From NCBI RefSeq assembly GCF_900215515.1, contig NZ_OBEI01000003.1, forward strand, positions 1 through 64,000: a stretch of 64,000 bases of DNA, read 5' to 3'. This DNA comes from Persephonella hydrogeniphila. GTDB taxonomy: Bacteria > Aquificota > Aquificia > Aquificales > Hydrogenothermaceae. The number at the start of each line of letters is the position of its first letter. Position 1 is the first letter of the stretch. A model generated the notes under the pieces. The model worked only from the letters and a program-made list of their open reading frames with translations. It was not told the origin of the DNA and made no database searches. The translations under genes and the position numbers were made by a program. This document shows, piece by piece, positions 60,591 to 64,000 of this stretch.

Positions 60591-63532
60591 TGGAAAAACT
60601 AAACTATATAGCATCTGCAGGAACAGGAAAAACTTACAGACTTGTCAAAAGTGTTATAGATAAGCTAAAAGAGGGTAACAGCCTCGATAGCTTTCTGATA
60701 CTTACATTTACAGAAAAGGCAGCAGGAGAAATAAAAGAAAGACTTTACACAGAAATATCACAGATTATAGAAACAGAAAAAGATCCTGTTCTGAAAAAAA
60801 GATTTCACTCTGAACTTCTAAAAATAGATCTTTCATACATAGGAACTTTCCACAGCGTTTTTTTAAGATTTTTAAAGAAATACCCTGAAAAAACAGGGAT
60901 TGATAGCTCAACAAAAATATACCATGACAGTATGCTAAAGCAGTTTTTACTGAAAGAGTTTGAGCTATGGATAGAGGAGGACTTTAAGGAGCATAAAAAG
61001 TTATGGGAAGAGATAGGAAACCTCTCAGGTTCTGAGATATTTGAGCTTTTTTACACGCTTTATATAAACAGAATGAAAATTAATAGAGTGAAGAAAGATA
61101 TCAGAAGCCAGAAAGAAAAGATAATCAATCTGACCCACAGACTTGAGGGGTTGGTTGACAGCATTATAGATAAATACGGAAAAGTCTTTCTCTCTGTTAG
61201 ACAAAAAGGACTTTCAGAAAAGATATTTAATAATGATCCCTTTTTACTGAAAACAGCCATTCAGGAGATGGATTTTTCCCGTTTAAATCTGAATCTAACA
61301 GATAGAGGATTTATACTAAAAGGAAGGAGGGGAGGAAGCAGAGAAAGCAGGGAGTTTTTAGAGAAAGAGATACTACCTGCTTTAGAGGATGATTTTTTTG
61401 CTAAAGATCAGGAGATTTATAAAACCATAGAAGAACTTTACAGAGAAGATTTAGACTACAGGGCTAACATAATTCTCGATAGATTTTTTTCGTTTAATGA
61501 TTTTTTCGAGGACAGGAAAAAGGAAGAAGAGATAATAGATTTTGATGACATACTTATAAAAACAGATCAGCTACTTGATGAAGATGATATTAAAAAAGAG
61601 CTTATATCAGGCTTTGAGTGTATTTTTGTTGACGAGTTTCAGGACACAGACAGGCTCCAGATATCTGTACTGGAAAAGTTCTCGCAGAGCAGTATATATA
61701 TTTTTGGAGACCCTAAACAGTGTATATACCAGTGGAGAGCTGCAGATCTTGAAGGTTATTTCAGATTTGTTGAAAGATTTGATACTGTTACTTTAGACAA
61801 AAACTACAGAAGTAGTAAAAAGATTGTAGATTTCGTGAACAGTGTTTTAAAATCAGAAAAAATACTATCCCATATAGATGAAAAATACAGAAAACCTGTA
61901 AAACCAAACACAGACAATGAAGGTGATGTTCAGATAAAGGATATATCACAGCTAAATATATCTCAGGAAGAGTACCTTCCATATCTGATAAACGAGCTAA
62001 AAGAATACTACGACTACAGTCAGATAATGATTCTTGTAAGAACAAATAATCTCCTCCAGAAGATAGTAAAATCACTTCAGGAAAATAACATCCCTGTTAA
62101 AACTTCCGGTTCAGGGAATATCTTTGAAACGGAAGAAATAAAAACCGTACTGAACTTTCTCCGATTTATAGAAAATCCAGAAAAATCTGTAAATGTTATT
62201 AAAGTTCTAAAATCTCCTGTAGTAATGATTGATGATTCAGAGATATACAGGAAAAAGCACAATTTAAGCAAATACAACCATCCTGTAGTAAATCTTCTTC
62301 TTACCTTATCCCAAAAGAAGTTCTCAATTTCCCCTTACGATATAGTTAATGAGATTTACAGAAAGACGGATATACTACCTGTTTTTTCTTCATTTGAGGA
62401 TGGAAATGTAAAGGTAAAAAACCTGAACAGATTTATAGAGATAGTCCACAGACTTTCACAGGAAAACTATAATATCAGAGATATAATTCTGTACAGCGAA
62501 ACCATCTCAGAGCCAGCCTTCGAAACAGAGGAAGAAAATGCTGTTGAAGTGCTTACAATACACAGGGCAAAAGGATTGGAAAAAGAGGTGGTTATCCTGC
62601 CATTTATGGATAAAGACCCTTACAGAATAATGGAGAGAACGGTCTACTACAAAAATGGAAGTTTTATACTTAATCACCCAAGGGCAAAATCAGAAAATTA
62701 CCACTGTATAAAAGAAGAGTTAGAAGAAGACGCTGTTAATGAGATGGAAAGGCTGCTGTATGTTGCTCTTACCCGTGCCAAAGAAAGAATATACATACTC
62801 CGATCAGAAAAAAATCTTAGAAAAAACTCATTTTTAAAGATGATTGAAGGTTCAGTTAATCTGGCTGACTATACAGAAAAGGTAGAAAAAATCAGGAAAA
62901 CCGAAAGGGAAGACATTCAAAAAATCCCAGAAATCCAGTTAAAAGAAGCAGAAGAAACAGAAAAGTTTCTAAAAAGAGAAAAAGAGATATCAGATGACAC
63001 AGAGAGATTCACAACAGTATCAAGACTGATGGAAAAAGACAGAACAGATAGTCTCAAAAAGAGTTCCGAAATCTCCATATACACAGGTATAGTTGTCCAT
63101 TCTGTTCTTGAAAAAACAGATTTTAAAAACTTCTCCTATCAAAAAGCCCTTCAGGAAATAAAAAAAATACTCGAGAGCATTCCTCCAAATCTCAGGAAAG
63201 AGGTAGAAAAAAGATCTGCAGATATTATGAGAATATTTGAAAGTTCAGAGATCTTAGATGAGCTCAGAAAAAGCCGCATCCTTTTCAGGGAAGTACCTTT
63301 TGTTATAAAGGAAGGAAACAGTTTTATCGAAGGGAGAATAGATGTTGTTTACCAGAAGGATGGAAAGATTTATGTGATGGATTATAAAACTACAGCTTAC
63401 AGCTCTGAAGAAGAGATAAAAAACAGGTATAAAACTCAGGAAAAGTACTATCTTAAAGCTATAAGCAGAATATTCCCCCAAAAAAATGTTCATTTCAAGA
63501 TAGGTATGCTTTTGACAGGGAAGATTGTATAA
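60590..63532 (+). CDS. AddA-like helicase-nuclease subunit (UvrD type)
   Basis: 980 residues from ATG 60590. Walker A A-S-A-G-T-G-K-T, F-V-D-E-F-Q-D-T-D, G-D-P-K-Q-C-I-Y-Q-W-R and L-Y-V-A-L-T-R-A-K form the helicase. A C-terminal PD-(D/E)XK nuclease has E-G-R-I-D-V-V and M-D-Y-K-T-T. Start overlaps the AddB-like stop by one base. Confidence 0.9.
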   Translation: MEKLNYIASAGTGKTYRLVKSVIDKLKEGNSLDSFLILTFTEKAAGEIKERLYTEISQIIETEKDPVLKKRFHSELLKIDLSYIGTFHSVFLRFLKKYPEKTGIDSSTKIYHDSMLKQFLLKEFELWIEEDFKEHKKLWEEIGNLSGSEIFELFYTLYINRMKINRVKKDIRSQKEKIINLTHRLEGLVDSIIDKYGKVFLSVRQKGLSEKIFNNDPFLLKTAIQEMDFSRLNLNLTDRGFILKGRRGGSRESREFLEKEILPALEDDFFAKDQEIYKTIEELYREDLDYRANIILDRFFSFNDFFEDRKKEEEIIDFDDILIKTDQLLDEDDIKKELISGFECIFVDEFQDTDRLQISVLEKFSQSSIYIFGDPKQCIYQWRAADLEGYFRFVERFDTVTLDKNYRSSKKIVDFVNSVLKSEKILSHIDEKYRKPVKPNTDNEGDVQIKDISQLNISQEEYLPYLINELKEYYDYSQIMILVRTNNLLQKIVKSLQENNIPVKTSGSGNIFETEEIKTVLNFLRFIENPEKSVNVIKVLKSPVVMIDDSEIYRKKHNLSKYNHPVVNLLLTLSQKKFSISPYDIVNEIYRKTDILPVFSSFEDGNVKVKNLNRFIEIVHRLSQENYNIRDIILYSETISEPAFETEEENAVEVLTIHRAKGLEKEVVILPFMDKDPYRIMERTVYYKNGSFILNHPRAKSENYHCIKEELEEDAVNEMERLLYVALTRAKERIYILRSEKNLRKNSFLKMIEGSVNLADYTEKVEKIRKTEREDIQKIPEIQLKEAEETEKFLKREKEISDDTERFTTVSRLMEKDRTDSLKKSSEISIYTGIVVHSVLEKTDFKNFSYQKALQEIKKILESIPPNLRKEVEKRSADIMRIFESSEILDELRKSRILFREVPFVIKEGNSFIEGRIDVVYQKDGKIYVMDYKTTAYSSEEEIKNRYKTQEKYYLKAISRIFPQKNVHFKIGMLLTGKIV

Positions 63533-63574
63533 GTTATTATTATATAAGCATTCTTAATAAGAAAGAGGTTTTTT

Positions 63575-64000
63575 TTGTTAAAAAACAAGATACCAAAACT
63601 GATATATATCCTGTTTTTTTTCATAGCGCTTAAAACTCAGGGAGAAGAAAACATCCTCTCCCTTATGAAAAAGTACGAAAAGGAATCAGACCTTTCCAAA
63701 AAAACAAAGAAAGAATCACTGGGACATCTGTACATCATCACAAGAAAACAGCTTGAAATAATGCAGATACACACACTGTCCCAGCTTCTGAAAGCCATAC
63801 CTATGTTTAATTTTTTCCCAAACAGATTTGGTATATATACATTAAGTAACCCTGGAGAGGTGGCAGGAATAGATATTAAATACAGACTTTATATAGATGA
63901 TCATGAGGTCAGTTCTATACATATCCTCAATCCATTCCTCATATACGATCATTATCCACTTGACCATATAAATCATATTGAGATTTACTACTCGATGGGA
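63575..64000 (+). CDS. TonB-dependent receptor, N-terminal part
   Basis: Runs off the right edge; 142 residues visible. Start TTG 63575, six bases after GAGG. Signal peptide (I-P-K-L-I-Y-I-L-F-F-F-I-A-L) then a plug-like domain with T-R-K-Q-L-E-I-M-Q, L-S-Q-L-L-K-A-I-P and I-N-H-I-E-I-Y-Y-S. Probably an outer-membrane receptor; ligand unknown. Confidence 0.75.
   Translation, partial: MLKNKIPKLIYILFFFIALKTQGEENILSLMKKYEKESDLSKKTKKESLGHLYIITRKQLEIMQIHTLSQLLKAIPMFNFFPNRFGIYTLSNPGEVAGIDIKYRLYIDDHEVSSIHILNPFLIYDHYPLDHINHIEIYYSMG

Overview
The window (about two-thirds A+T) reads as a chromosome segment of a thermophilic Aquificota bacterium, most likely a Hydrogenothermaceae member such as Persephonella or Sulfurihydrogenibium. 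The clues are an archaeal-type S-adenosylmethionine synthetase, an ATP-dependent DNA ligase of the archaeal/Aquifex type, a PolX-type DNA polymerase, a one-polypeptide CcsBA cytochrome c assembly protein, a superoxide reductase, and a type III polyketide synthase-like enzyme. The genus is an inference.

Region 1 (about 140-26727) is a Mu-like transposable prophage. Its modules, left to right, are: a NERD-domain helicase; gp25/26/27/28-like terminase genes plus baseplate V and J; a minus-strand cargo block (nuclease-like protein, unknown proteins, membrane protein) ending in the repressor; a rightward early region with Cro/CII-like regulators, MuA-type transposase, HU, MuB-type ATPase and gp16-like protein; then tail sheath, tail tube, protease with nested scaffold, decoration protein, capsid, connector, portal and a MuF head protein with a toxin-like C-terminus. 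Relative to Mu the map looks circularly permuted. No tape measure, tail fibre, gpN/gpP/gpW/gpI or lysis gene was seen, so it may be a decaying phage, a satellite, or incompletely recognised. A 14-bp palindrome, TGTTATATATAACA, stands before the structural and transposase modules. The transposase gene carries 19 copies of ATGCAAC(C/T) in all three reading frames, in a linker between two copies of its DNA-binding domain.

The proposed ends are both flanked by CTACA, as expected of a 5-bp Mu-type target duplication. Rejoining the flanks restores a reading frame that stops 62 bp before cas2, so the phage appears to have landed in the gene upstream of cas2.

Region 2 (26823-28466) is cas2, a leader, and a CRISPR array of 16 repeats. 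No other cas gene lies in the window.

Region 3 (28574-64000) is ordinary chromosome: a secreted ankyrin protein; gltX with a phosphatase; polX; ribD; superoxide reductase; a polyketide synthase-like enzyme; pepA; a flavoprotein; DNA ligase; the tilS-ftsH-tatD cluster with a tRNA(CAU) and rpsT; S-adenosylmethionine synthetase; coaE; small exported proteins; a transporter; an RsuA-type pseudouridine synthase; HU; a Rad50/SbcC-like ATPase; CcsBA; a run of three overlapping genes (PolB-like exonuclease, AddB-like, AddA-like); and the start of a TonB-dependent receptor gene cut by the window edge.
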